Below are positions 35,345-46,988 of a DNA stretch of 64,000 bases, piece by piece. A model generated the notes under the pieces. That model was not told the DNA's origin, did no database searches, and saw only the letters and a program-made list of their open reading frames with translations. Made by a program: the position numbers and the translations under genes. Location: assembly GCF_018687715.1 (NCBI RefSeq), contig NC_056755.1, positions 19,412,001 to 19,476,000 of the forward strand, read 5' to 3'. The stretch comes from Carya illinoinensis (taxonomy: Eukaryota; Streptophyta; Magnoliopsida; Fagales; Juglandaceae). Each line of letters begins with the position of its first letter. Within the stretch, counting starts at the first letter, position 1.

Positions 35345-37020
35345 GGACATGCGTTCGAACGTTACTCAATTGACGTTCGAACTATAAAATTATGATAATT
35401 AGAATCAAATTACGTCTGAATGTACAATATTTTATGTTCGAACGTATATTAAGATAGTCAAACATAAACCATTAAAATTCGAAAGACGATACTCAAACTA
35501 ATATTATAAATTTACGTCCGAATGTAAATTTACGTCCGAATGTAACTTCAAACAAACGTTCAAACCTATTAAGATAAAATTCTAACATAGATCTGATCCG
35601 AACATCTTATACATACGTTCGTGTTTTATTAACGTGCAAACGTATTATCCAACGTCATCTTTAAACATTTGATAGTACATATATTAAATTCGCTTGATTA
35701 CATCCGAACGTTAAGATGTAACGTTCAGACGTAATGAATTTCAAACATCACATGTTTTGACGTATTTGCTAACGGAAGAATACGAACAGTTTACGTTCGA
35801 CCGTTTAATCCAACGTCCTCTAAAAACATTGGATAAAAACGTTTAAATGTTAACGTTTACGTTCACACATTATAACGTAACATTCAGACATAAATAAACT
35901 ATAACGTCACATGTTCAAATGTTGATTTTTAACGTCTGAACGATACGAGACAGAATGGCTGAGTGAACTCAGTCATTTCTAAAAGCTTCAAAACATGCAT
36001 TTCAAAGCAAAAAGAAACCATAAAACTACTCTATAGGCTATGGGGAATGTTTCTACAGTGGTTGTTTACCGTTTAATAACCAATGGTGGCCAGAAAATCA
36101 ATAAGAAAATTCGGCCTTGTTGGGTTTCGAATTTTTGAAACCCACCGGTAAAACTAAAAGCCTCTATATGAGATTAGGAGGGCACATTATCTTTTAGTGA
36201 TGGTTGCGATGGCGTAGGACAACAGATGCGGCGGTGTGCGTGGCGGAGAGAAGGACGTTCGGATTGTTTTTGGACGAAATGAGTCTTCCGCTACCTTCGG
36301 GGAAGACTTTATATACAGTTAATATAGTATATATAATACTATTAATATATATATCATATTTGTTTGTATAATAGTATTAATATATAATAACGTATAATAT
36401 AATATATATATATATATAATATTTAATATAGTATAATAACTATATACTACTATATATATACTGCATTTACTATAGTAGTATCTAGTAGTATAGTAAGGAA
36501 TATATATAGTACATATACTACTATATGTACAATAGTATATGTAGTATATATACTATATATAGACTATAGTAGTATAATATACTACTATATTATGAATATA
36601 TATTATATAATATATATATATGTATATATATTAACTATATATATAAATGATATAATATACAATTAATGAAGATTATTTTTTCATTTAATCAATGAAAATT
36701 GAGTTTACATGAAATTATATATTATTATATATAATAATATATATATTTTTGTCCCAATACGTTCAAATATACATTTTATACGTTCGAACGTATTAGAAAA
36801 ATGGGCAGGATTTTTCCCATTTTAAGGTGGAACCCTAAAACGTTCGAATGTTTTGTTTTTACGTTTGAACGTTAAATTGACACCGTGGGCGGGATTATAA
36901 ATATGTTCGAACATATTGTTCAAAATCTGGACAGGATAACTTAGCATTCGAACGTAAAATATATTACGTTAGCAAGAGAGTGAAACGTTCGGATGTTCAT
37001 TAATGAATGTCTGAACGTTT
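35345..37020. repeat. CACTA left subterminal motif array, continued
   Basis: Dense ACGTTCGAACGT, ACGTTCGAATGT and ACGTCCGAATGT variants at 35345-35945 and again at 36760-37020. Between them are a motif-free stretch (35950-36300) and an AT microsatellite-like block (36310-36750, TATATA and TAGTAGTAT runs). Confidence 0.75.
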
Positions 37021-37038
37021 ATTGTATTCGAAGCAGAA

Positions 37039-37089
37039 TATAAAACTTTCAAGCACGGGAAAGCAGAACCATTCTGCTTCATCCCGTGC
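37039..37089 (+). promoter_or_regulatory. Putative CACTA promoter: TATA box plus start-site hairpin
   Basis: TATAAAA at 37039-37045 is followed at 37053-37089 by an inverted repeat: arm GCACGGGAAAGCAGAA, loop CCAT, arm TTCTGCTTCATCCCGTGC, pairing over 16 bp with a 2-base bulge. The hairpin straddles the expected start site ~30 bases after the TATA box. A GA-rich leader follows. Role inferred from position. Confidence 0.5.
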
Positions 37090-37094
37090 GTGAA

Positions 37095-37230
37095 TTGAGA
37101 GAGATTCAAACAGAGTTTTAGAGAGAGAGAGAGAGGAAGAAGAGGAGGCTTAGAGTGAGAGAGGATAGAGAGAGTGTTAGAGTGAGAGAGAGTTAGAGTG
37201 AGAGTGAGATAGATTGAGTTAGGGAGAGAT
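37095..37230 (+). repeat. GA-rich tract in CACTA leader
   Basis: GAGAGAGAGAGAGAGG followed by repeated TTAGAGTGAGAGAG units: a nearly pure purine strand of ~110 bases, placed just after the predicted start site. Confidence 0.75.
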
Positions 37231-37369
37231 TTTGTGTTTATTTTTTTTGTGTATATTTTTTTCCTCCCAAAGGAGAAAGTAAGGTAAATTTTTCAACTGT
37301 AAATGTATTTACAATTTATATTATATTTGTCAATTTGTTTTATATGTATTTAACTACCTAATTTTGTGA

Positions 37370-37620
37370 ATTTTTTGAAGGATTGTTTGTTGTGGATTGT
37401 TGAAAACTTGTGATTTGCAAGAGGGGGATATTGTGAGCACAAGGTATATTATACTAAACTCTATGGTTAAATTTTGTTGTGAATTTTGTTGAAGGATTGT
37501 TTGTTGTGAAATTTTTTATATATAGTTTATTATGGATTATTTGTGTAATATGTGTGAAGGATTGTTTATTGTGGATTATTTGTGTAATATGTGTGAAGGA
37601 TTGTTTATTGTGTAATATGT
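37370..37620 (+). repeat. Short tandem repeats, TGTGAAGGATTGTTTATTGTG type
   Basis: GAAGGATTGTTTGTTGTG and GAAGGATTGTTTATTGTG recur about four times, spaced 30 to 130 bases apart, in the leader or first-intron region of the CACTA element. Confidence 0.6.
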
Positions 37621-37719
37621 GTGATTAAAGAATTTATATATATTATAGTATTTATGTAGTGTGATTATTTGTTGTACAATATATGCAATATATTTATTAT
37701 ATTTGAAATTATATAATAA

Positions 37720-38340
37720 CATTAAAATTTTTTAGATTAAGAATCCCTAATACAAATTATAATCTAATATATAGCATAGTATTAGTAAATAAGAAATAAA
37801 TAAGTACTATAATATATAATATAATTATATAATAACATTAAGATTTTTTAGATTAAGAATCCCTAATACAAATTATAATCTAATATATAGTAGTATTAGT
37901 AAATATAATATAAATAAGTACTATATAGTATAATATAATTATACTATAAAAATTAAAATTTATTAGATTAAGAACTAATATAATACAAATTATAATATAA
38001 TATATAGTATAATATTAGTAAATAAGAAATAAATAAGTACTATAATATATAATATAATTATATAACAACATTAAGATTTTTTAGATTAAGAATCCCTAAT
38101 ACAAATTATAATCTAATATATAGTATAGTTTAGTAAATATAATATAAATAAGTACTATATAGTATAATATAATTATATAATAACAATTAAAATTTATTAG
38201 ATTAAGAACTAATATAATACAAATTATAATAAAATATATAGTATAATATTAGTAAATAAGAAATAAATAAGTACTATAATATATAATAGTACTTAATTAA
38301 AATTTATTAGATTAAGAATCCCTAAGTATAATAAAAAAAT
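37720..38340 (+). repeat. ~116 bp AT-rich tandem array with dimer structure
   Basis: The core TTAGATTAAGAA recurs near 37734, 37851, 37964, 38082, 38199 and 38310 (spacing 111-118). Units alternate between a type followed by TCCCTAATAC and a type followed by CTAATATAATAC. Units 2-3 and 4-5 form two nearly identical ~231 bp dimers, so the last expansion copied a dimer. Confidence 0.8.
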
Positions 38341-38440
38341 ATATATAGTATTTATCTATAATAAATATAGTGAGCCAATAGTTGTGTTATTTTGTTAAAC
38401 TAGAGAGAGATATTGTAAATATGCTCATAAGCTTCCCCGT

Positions 38441-38614
38441 CTTGTAGAGAATGGTTAAGAATTATCTTGAAGAAATGTCTATCAAGTCACTTGACTCTCA
38501 AAGTCTATCCAGCCTTGAGGGTTATAAAGGTCAAATAGTTTGTGAGAGTTAAGTAATTGAACATTCTTGTTAAGCATGTTCTTTCAGGAAATTCTCAATC
38601 ATTCTTTACAAGAA
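38441..38614 (+). repeat. 174 bp imperfect foldback upstream of the transposase
   Basis: The left arm begins CTTGTAGAGAATGGTTAAGA; the right arm ends TCATTCTTTACAAG, whose complement is CTTGTAAAGAATGATTGAGA. Pairing continues inward through CACTTGACTCTCAAAG against CTTTGTGAGAGTTAAGTAATT-like sequence and ends around a CCAGCC/GGGTTATAAAGG loop. It could be a nested MITE or the stem of a hairpin transcript. Confidence 0.65.
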
Positions 38615-39161
38615 AGGTAGTGTGTAAGTATATTATTATATATAATCTATTGTTTAACAATATATAACACATGGGAATTCTTGTTTGTAGTTTTTAATTC
38701 AATAAACATGGTTGAGAATTTGTTTGTAGTGTCTTTTGTAAGATATTGTATGACATTGCATAAATAACCTTAGACCCGTTTGGGAATTAATGTACATTTA
38801 GGTGTACACTAATTCCTAAATTGTCCAGTATGGACAGTTTGAGATTATATTATCTGTATTGCACATTCTTGTTATTCCTATTGAACATGTTTAGTACGAA
38901 GTTTCGGTATCCTCCTTTATTGTTCTTCAGGTATACTGTTCATAGGGTCACAATCCCTCTATGTGAACATGTATACTTGAGAACTATGGGGAGGTGCTGC
39001 CAAAATTTCTACTGACGTGGAAAGTAGTAGAGTGACGGAACTTGTGCAATATGGATAATATAATCTCGAATGGGATAGGACCATACCTTAAGAAAGAGTA
39101 ATTTGAATGGGAGTATGACATGCAAGTGTATTATAGTATACTACGTGTTACTAATAATTAG

Positions 39162-42100
39162 ATGTTTATAGAAATGGATAAAAGTTGGATGCGGCTAGGC
39201 GATAGACTTGGAAAAGATTACATACCCTATGCACGTGGAGTAAGAACCTTTATTAATTTTGTAAGGGCCTCTGCTTATAGTCGTGGTTACATTAAGTGTC
39301 CATGTCGAGGTTGTAAAAATTTGTGCATGATAAGGTTGGATGAAGTTGGAAGTCATATATTTGTGAATGATATGGATTTGGAGTATACTTGATGCGTACT
39401 ACATGGTGAGCCGTATGCATAATCAGCGGATGGATTATTCGGTCATCCGAATTATTCGGGACATGTGGATGACGATTATGAGCGAGATGAGATGGAGGAG
39501 ATGTTGAGTGATATTGGAACTAGGATGTTTATGGATGAGGTTGACGACAATTCCTCAAGTGGCCAAGGGAATGATTCTGGGAATTTTCCTGCAATGTAGG
39601 AAGATGCAAAGCGTGAGCTGTATGCAGGCTGTACAAAACACTCCAAAATGTCCTTTGTTGTATGGTTGCTTCACATTAAGTCATTGTGTGGGATGTCAAC
39701 CAAAGCAATAAACATGATATTAGACTTATTTAACGAAGTGCTTCCTAAAGGGTCCGCATTGCCAAAGAACTTTTATGAGGCAAAACAATTGAGAAAGGAT
39801 TAGGGTTTGAGTATAAGTCCATACATGCATGCAAGAATGATTCTGTTTTATTTTGGAAGAAGAACGAGGAGAAACAAGCATGTCTTGTATGCGAAGAGTC
39901 AAGGTGGAATGGTAAGAAAAGTCTGCCAGTTAAAGTCTTGCGATATTTTCCATTGACACCTAGGTTGCAAAGATTATATATGTGTAAGAAAACAGCTCAC
40001 AATATGAAGTGGCACAAGGAGAAAAGAGTAAATAATGACAGATTTATGAGGCATCCAGCTGACTCACTTGCGTGGCAATCTTTCGATAATCAGTATCCAG
40101 AGTTTGGGATAGAAGCTCGGAACGTGTGTCCGGGACTCACAACCGATGGATTCAACCATTTTGGGAATATAAGTACAAGTTATAGCACTTGACCTGTAGT
40201 GTTGATTCTGTATAACCTTCCACCATGGAGGTGCATGAAGGTGCCCAACTTTTTGTTAACTTTACTTATCCCCGGCCCAAGATCACCTGAGAATGACATT
40301 GACGTATATGTGCAGTCGTTGATTGAAGAGCTGAAAGAGTTATGGGAAACAGGCATAAAAACTTATGATGCATCGACTCGACAACTTTTTAGATGCATCT
40401 TGCGATGGGAATCTTTCCGGCTGGAGTACTAAAGGGAAGTTAGCGTATCCGATGTGTAATAAAAAAAAAACTATTAGTGAGTGGTTAAAATATTCTCAAA
40501 AGTTGTGTTTCATGGGTCATCAACGTTATCTACCAACAAATCATGCATGGAAAACAGAATCCGCTAAGTTTGATGGGCAAGTAGAGGATAGAATTGCGCC
40601 AAATGAGTTGTCTGGGGAAGAGATACTGGAACAATTGGTACATGTGGCAGCAAACAATTTTGGTAAAAGTTGGGGAAAGAACAAGAGAAAACGAGGTGCA
40701 GCAAAATTGAATTGGACAAAGCGTAGTATTTGTTTTTTACTTGCCTTATTGGTCATCCTACATGTTGCAACATAGTTTGAATGTAATGCACATAAAGAAT
40801 AATATTTGTGATAATATACTGGGTACATTGATGAGCATTAGTAAAAAGATGAAAGATACGATTAAGACGAGGAAAGATCTTGAGAGAATGAGAATTAAAC
40901 ATAATTTGCATTTACGGGTGGACGGTGATAGGGTGGTCATGCTGCATGCATGTTTTACGATGACAAGGGAGGAGAGGATGGACTTCTGCAAGTGGTTACA
41001 ATGTGTGAAGCTGCCAGATGGTTATACTTCAAATATCAATAGATGCATAAGCCCTGATAACTGGAAAATTGGTGGATTAAAAAGTCATGACTGTCACGTA
41101 TTTTTGTAGAAGTTATTACCGGTGGAAATTCGTGGGAAGCTAACATCTGCCGTTCATGTTGCCATAACCGAACTATGTATGTTTTTTAAGGATTTGTGTG
41201 CTCGGGTAGTAAAGCGAGATATGCTGCAGAAACTGGAAGAAGACATTGCTACTATATTATGTAAATTCGAGCAGATCCTTCCACCATCATTTTTTGATGT
41301 CATGGTTCATTTAACAATACATTTATCCCGGGAGATAATGTTGGGTGGACCAGTGTAGTTCTGTTGGATGTATCTAGTTGAAAGATATTTGGGTCGACTG
41401 AAGTGCACTGTTGGGAATAAAGCCAGAGTTGAGGGTTCAATAGCAGAGGCCTATATACACGATGAATGGTTAACATTTTGCTCTTTATATCTTCGTGGTG
41501 TTGAGACACGATTTAATTGTCAAGAGCGAAATGCTAATCTTACTACTCCGCCTCCTCTTGAACTATCAGTGTTTTCTCAAAATGTACGACCCTTGGGTGC
41601 ACAAACGAGTTACGATTTACTTGATACAAAGTTGGGTAAAGTTCGATGGTACGTGTTAAATAATTGTCAGGAGATTGATCACTATCTCAGGTATGTCATT
41701 GTAAAAGGTTTAAATATTTCTAAATTCAATGAGGTTAACTATAACTTTTGTGACATAAAATAATATGATTTTGCATATATATACAGTGAGCACATGGACA
41801 AACTTAAGACGGAAGGCGTAGAGAATATAGTGGCAAAACACGAGGAAGAATTTTCTGGATGGTTTGAACAACGTGTATGAACTAAACTCTACTTGATATG
41901 TTAGATTATAAAAGTTTTAACTCTAGGTAATATTTAATTAATAACAGTATTTCAATTGTTAGATTTTGGAACAATGTGCTCATGATCCAGGATCTGCCTC
42001 TTTTGAATTGTATGCATTGGCCCGTGGTCCTTCAAATAGAATACTTCAATACACTGCATGCACGGTTCGAGGTTATATATTCCATACTCTGGATCGTGAA

Positions 42101-42814
42101 CGTAATAGAAAGACTCAAAACTGTGGTGTGTTAGTCGAGGGGAGTCATGGAACAGATGATATTGATTATTATGGTGTCATTAGTGATATTATCGGATTGA
42201 AATATCTGGGTGGGCCTATAACATGTATCTTTAAATGTGAATGGTGGGATCTAAGCGATGGTCAAGTTTCAATATATAGGGATAATCATTTTACGAGTGT
42301 AAATACTGTATATAAATGGTACGAAGATGATCCATTCGTATTGGCTTGTCAAACTACTCAAATCTATTACTTGATTGATCCAATGAAAAGTGCTGATGAA
42401 GATAGTGGAGAGATAACTTGACGAGTTGTACAAAAATTTGTTCCTCGAAATATATATGAAGTAGGAACGAATGCAGATTACGATACTAGTGGAGATGAAG
42501 ATGACACTCCGAATGTAGAGGCCTACCAGGAAGATGAAGGGGGTATTAACTTATTTGTTGACCTTGGTGCACTCGAGTTGCTTCCCTTATGTAGAGATGA
42601 CGTCTCACTCATACATCTCGATCCATCTATATTAAATGATCATTCAATTCAAGAAAGTGAGAAAGAAGTAGAAGAGTCAAAAGAAGAAGATGAAGAAGAA
42701 TCCGGAGGGGAAGTGGATAAGGAGGATGAAGAAGGGGTTGATGATGATGATGAAGATGCTATAGAAAGAGATTCTGAAACAAGCATGGAAAATACATCCA
42801 AAGATGAAGACTAA
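39162..42814 (+). pseudogene. CACTA transposase (Tnp2 type), decayed
   Basis: Domains in order: Transpos_assoc at 39162-39392 (MDKSWMRLGDRLGKDYI...IKCPCRGCKN, zinc-ligand Cys present); Tnp2 from ~39650 to ~40770 (MILDLFNEVLPKGSALPKNF, VLRYFPLTPRLQRLYM, MRHPADSLAWQSFD, GLTTDGFNHF, VLILYNLPPWRCMK); DUF4218 at ~41050-41510 (SHDCHVFL, FPVEIRGKL-like, SFFDVMVHLTIHL, YLVERYLGRLK); DUF4216 at ~42090-42400 (DIDYYGVISDIIGLKY, FKCEWWDLSDG). Probable introns are 41691-41786 and 41875-41962 with GT...AG ends. The tail (42650-42814) is strongly acidic. It would cut and rejoin the element ends, but in-frame stops at 39393, 39597, 40192, 41107 and 41356 and frame changes inactivate it. Confidence 0.88.
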
Positions 42815-42913
42815 AAGTACTAAAAACTTTATTCATATATGAGTATAGAATTTTATAATAATAATTAATTTCATCTAATTAAATTTTTTTGGTATATATA
42901 ATTAATTTCAAGT

Positions 42914-44597
42914 ATGCCACCAAAAACACAAAAAAGAAATGTGCCTCCTCCACCAATTCCAAGTCCCGAACCCATTGAGGACTCCCCACCTGAAGAGTCC
43001 GTTCCTGAAGATGAAGTTAACATTATAGAGAACGATGCCTAGTCAACACCTACTTGTAAGAAAATGTCGTTGATAATTATTTATATATTTAATATTTTTG
43101 TCTCAATAACTATATAACTATAAAAATTATACACATTATCTATATTAGTTGATTCATCCGCTTGTCGTGGTCGTGGCTATACACCCGGCATCTCACTTGA
43201 GAAAAACCAAAGGCATGGCAAACTGAAAGTCACAATTCCTGATAATAACACTAGAGGAGTAGATGATAGTGCAGCAGCGCTTTCCTCCTATATTGGTACA
43301 GTAGTCCAAGCTTATGCTCTATTTTATGTGCGCTCCTGGCGAGATGTGCCGAATGAGATTAAGGAACACATTCGGAGTCGTATGCTGGTGAGTTTACTTT
43401 GACAGTTCATTTCTTTCACTTACATTAGTATATCATATTTTTTACCTAATTAATTTATAATTAGGATGAATTTGACCTTGACTTTGGTCTTAATGAGGAT
43501 TTGAGAACTGTGAATGAGTTAATGGATACACTATTCCGACGTCACAAGGGACGATGTCACGACCACTTCAAGAAGTTTGAGTCGTTTGAAGAGGCTGCAC
43601 AGTCACCTTTCCAGCAGATGAATTTAAACGATTGGATAAAGTATTGTGATCTTTTTGCATCTTCAGAATATTAGGTATTCTAAATTTATTTCCATTAATT
43701 ATTTACATTAATATTTGTTGTTTATCTTATATGTGTATATATATATTACAATTAACATTCTTAATGTGCATTTGTAGCACTTAAGTTCTACAAATGCACA
43801 TAATAGATCCGCTTTGACTATTCACCATCATACTGGTTCAAGATCATTCCATTGTCTTGCTGAAAAAATAGTAATTAATAAACTATATAATTCATTTATT
43901 TTTCTGTTATTCTTTTATATAAGTACTAACACTATCTTTTTAAATTTGCTAATGTCGTTTTGTTAGAAACATGATGATCCTAAAAACTTTTCCCTCGTTA
44001 ATGTTTATGTTGCTGCTCACACTAATTAGCATAGTGAGTGGATGAATCCTGCTGCTGCAATTAATTATGTAAGCAGTATTCCTTTTGTTAAATAAATTAT
44101 GCAGCATATGGTTAAATTCTTTTTTATTTGTATTTCTTTTATTACGTTACCTATTATGTGCTTTGATCTTTCAAACTGCAGGGAAAAATGATGGAGTTGC
44201 AGTCAGCTTCTAGTGAATCCTCTACTAGTGACATAGACATTTTCACACACAAGTGCTCGGGCCCAACTCTAGTATGGCAAGAGGTTTGGGATGATCTTTC
44301 AAGCATTCCGGTTTATCCTCCTCAACCTCATCGATTTCACAAATTAATAATTTTAGCAAAGAGTTAGAAGCTGCACGACGCGAGAATGAGTATATGAGGT
44401 CCAGACAGCAAGAGTTGGAGCCCCTTTTAGAGCGACAGTCTCATTTAGAGACGCGTTTGTAGGATCAATAAAGAGACCAGGAGGAAAGAATACATAGTGA
44501 GGTCCAAGAGCAAGTGCAGCGGGAGATGATGCTGCAAATGGAGCGTGTTATGTTATTGCAACAGAATCGTGGTGGACGAGGAAGGAAAAAGAAATAA
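42914..44597 (+). pseudogene. CACTA second gene (En/Spm accessory / TNPA-like), decayed
   Basis: It starts MPPKTQKRNVPPPP with an acidic Pro-rich N-terminus. Exon pieces include LEKNQRHGKLKVTIPDNNTR, VRSWRDVPNEIKEHI, DLDFGLNEDLRTVNELMDTL and FRRHKGRCHDHF, then NPAAAINY, SSESSTSDIDIFTH and a C-terminal coiled coil (LEPLLERQSHLETRL ... VQREMMLQMERVMLLQQNRG) ending in a basic RGRKKK. This matches the plant Ptta/En/Spm transposase family (Transposase_24), the second product of CACTA elements, which in En/Spm binds subterminal motifs. Introns with GT-AG ends separate the pieces. Stops at ~43040, ~44028 and ~44460 break it. Confidence 0.8.
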
Positions 44598-44729
44598 ATT
44601 TTATTAGTGTATTAAATTTTTAAAATCTACTTAGAAAATAATTACAAACATTGTTAGTTGTGAAATATGTTATGTAATATGATATAATTGGTATGTTTAT
44701 TAATGGGATGAGTTTAGTATTTTTGATAT

Positions 44730-45185
44730 GTACGTTCGAATGTAAATAAAAACGTTTGAATAGTATTCCACATTTGAACACACGTTCGAACGTAATCACA
44801 CAAAATTGTAACATAACGTTCGAACGTCTACATCGACAAATAAAACTTACGTTCGAATCTTTAAACTTTTAACGTTCCAAATCTCCGAACGTAATTCTTG
44901 CATTCGAACTCTAGTTTCTTAACGTTGGAAAAAACGTCCGAACGTTATGATTCGAACGTCCAACATTGTTTCCTTTATGTTGGAATCTAAATTCGAACGT
45001 AAAGTTTGAACATATAAACGTTCGAAGATAAATATAATACGTTCGAACGATAATCAACAAACGTTACCTGCTCTCATTCGGATGTCAATTTGTCTACTTT
45101 ACGTTCGAATGTTATTTTTTTCGTTCAAACGTAATATTCTGTGATAGATTCTAACCGTCATAGAAAAGTAAACGTTCGAATGTTA
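44730..45185. repeat. CACTA right subterminal motif array
   Basis: About fifteen full or half copies of the AACGTTCGAACGTT palindrome family within 450 bases (for example at 44778, 44816, 44922, 45037, 45101 and 45171), mirroring the left array. It is followed by 180 bases rich in GTGACGG/TGTCACTAAA leading to the terminal repeat. Confidence 0.8.
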
Positions 45186-45367
45186 TATAAAACGGCACAT
45201 CACAAACCGTCACTAAAAATATTTTTAGTGATGCTTGTACAGTAAACTTTACCATATATATTTTGTGACGCACATTTCGTGGGGGTGACGGTTGTATTTC
45301 GTGACCTTTTTTCTATTTCTTGTGACAATTTTGTCTGTCACTAAATCTAATTTTTATTGAAGTGTAC

Positions 45368-45617
45368 TATCTTTTCATTATGAGAAATATTTCATTAAAC
45401 TAGAAGGACAAGAAGTCAAGAACAAGATGTCACCACTCAAGTGATCACAATCAATTGTTGGGGTCTTGTGAGGTGTGCTTTATAAGATTCCCGATTGGAG
45501 TAATGCTATTGAAAGCAACTAGACCCATAATGTTGAAAAGATGAGCATGAAGGTCCTCGAAATGCAAGGTGCAAAAGGCAGCAAAGTTGCGTAGGAGTTT
45601 GGCGGATTGCGAGGAGC
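45368..45617 (-). pseudogene. Unidentified gene-like fragment
   Basis: The minus strand is open from 45702 to 45451 (83 codons; LLRNFAAFCTLHFEDLHAHL then FNIMGLVAFNSITPIGN). I do not recognise it. It adjoins copy 2 of the A-tailed repeat and may be part of the same retroposed sequence, which is not seen at copy 1. Confidence 0.25.
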
Positions 45618-45814
45618 AGCACATTGGTGGTGGTACTTGTCCCACACACGCGGAGAAAAAACAAAATCTCAACTGGCGAATGTAGTCGCTACTAAGGTGC
45701 ACGTGGTGGATGTCAGTGAATAAGCCCTACTTGGAGAACCAAAACTCCTGAAAAACCATTGGCCATCACAAATATCAATACAATATACATCTCTAGTTTA
45801 TTAAAAAAAAAAAA
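45618..45814. repeat. A-tailed ~200 bp repeat, copy 2
   Basis: Second copy of 32545-32749, same orientation, ending in a 12-base A-run. Shared blocks include GTACTTGTCCCACACA, GTCGCTACTAAGG and CCAAAACTCCTG. The two copies flank the CACTA element, 12.9 kb apart. Confidence 0.6.
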
Positions 45815-46988
45815 TTGATTTCAAATGGAAAATCTAGATTGTAAACCCTCCAGCGCGTATAAAAAAAAAAAATTGTATTGAATCATAGTCTATTATTGAT
45901 CTTATTTGACAATTTCAACTCCTCACAACTTTGAAAAAATGACTTGTTGATTGTGTTTTCGGACAACATTTCCAACATGCCATTAACATTTTTATCATAA
46001 TTACTCCGAAAACAGAAAGAAAATTTTGTTTTATAAGGTATTTCATGATGTTTAAAAGATTTATGCTATTTACAAGTCTAGTGTGTAACATACCATTAAC
46101 TGTAGTACCCATTATATATATATATATTATCCGAATATGCTTTCGATGGCTTTTCAAAACATATTTGAAACAAATTCGACTCCATTTGAAACGAGAATAA
46201 TTATACACATCAAGGAGTAGTGGTGGTACTATCGGAACCTGTTATTTTTCATCTTGAATTTTATTTTTATTTTTTCGCTCACATCAGATAATGTGCTTCA
46301 GATAAGTGAAATATTATGTTGAGCATTAAAATGAAAAATAGTAAAAAAATACTATATCGCATTAGCCAATGTGATTAAGGATGACATAATCCTTAACGAC
46401 ATGAAAGTGGGCGACATTTGCATCAAATATCAAACAGAATATTTTTGTAATGTCAGTACATAAAACATAATATATATATTAAAGAACTGTAACTATACAT
46501 TCCAACAATCCAAACCGTAGAAAGAGAAACTCAAGCCAGCATATACATTGGTAGTCCAAACTTCTAGCACATACACCGCAGATGGAGCAGGTGTATTACT
46601 GCTAAGGGATCAACATCTACGCAAACAAGCAGCCAACCAACAAGCACAAATCTTAGCAGCATGAGCAAAGGAACAACGAGGGCCGCCACAACCATTCTTT
46701 TATAACAGAGTACCTTGAGAGCAGTAGGCTGAAATCATGCAAATCCGTTGACTCTAGTTCTAAACTGGAGAATATCCAAATATTAACAGACTAACTACTC
46801 GTTCTACCAACACAACAGAATCATGCCCAAGTGAACTCGTAATACCAACAACGGTTTCAAAGCATTAATGCAGAATCCTTGTGAAACAATGTATTGATCC
46901 CAGGGAGGTATGACCAAATTGTTGAATGTGCAATGCAATTTGGAGCACCAGTCATGAAAGAATCGCAGAACTATGGTTTACGATGTGT
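45815..46988. other. Intergenic / 3' flank of the lectin receptor kinase
   Basis: AT-rich with a short TA microsatellite at ~46113-46128. No gene, RNA or transposon end seen. The part adjacent to 46988 is the expected 3' UTR of the receptor kinase; its polyadenylation site could not be placed. Confidence 0.4.

Larger units (their letters stand above)
33423..45364 (+). mobile_element. CACTA (En/Spm) DNA transposon, 11.9 kb
   Basis: The left end CACTACAACAAATATAG and the reverse complement of the right end, CACTTCAATAAAAATTAG, both continue into TTTAGTGACRG and form the terminal inverted repeats. The 3 bp flanks are TAC at 33420-33422 and TAC at 45365-45367, the 3 bp duplication expected for CACTA. 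Both subterminal regions are packed with an AACGTTCGAACGTT-type motif. Transposase genes of the En/Spm type (Transpos_assoc, Tnp2, DUF4218, DUF4216, then an En/Spm accessory protein) run on +. In-frame stops make the copy non-autonomous, but the ends look complete enough to be recognised by a transposase supplied in trans. Confidence 0.92.
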
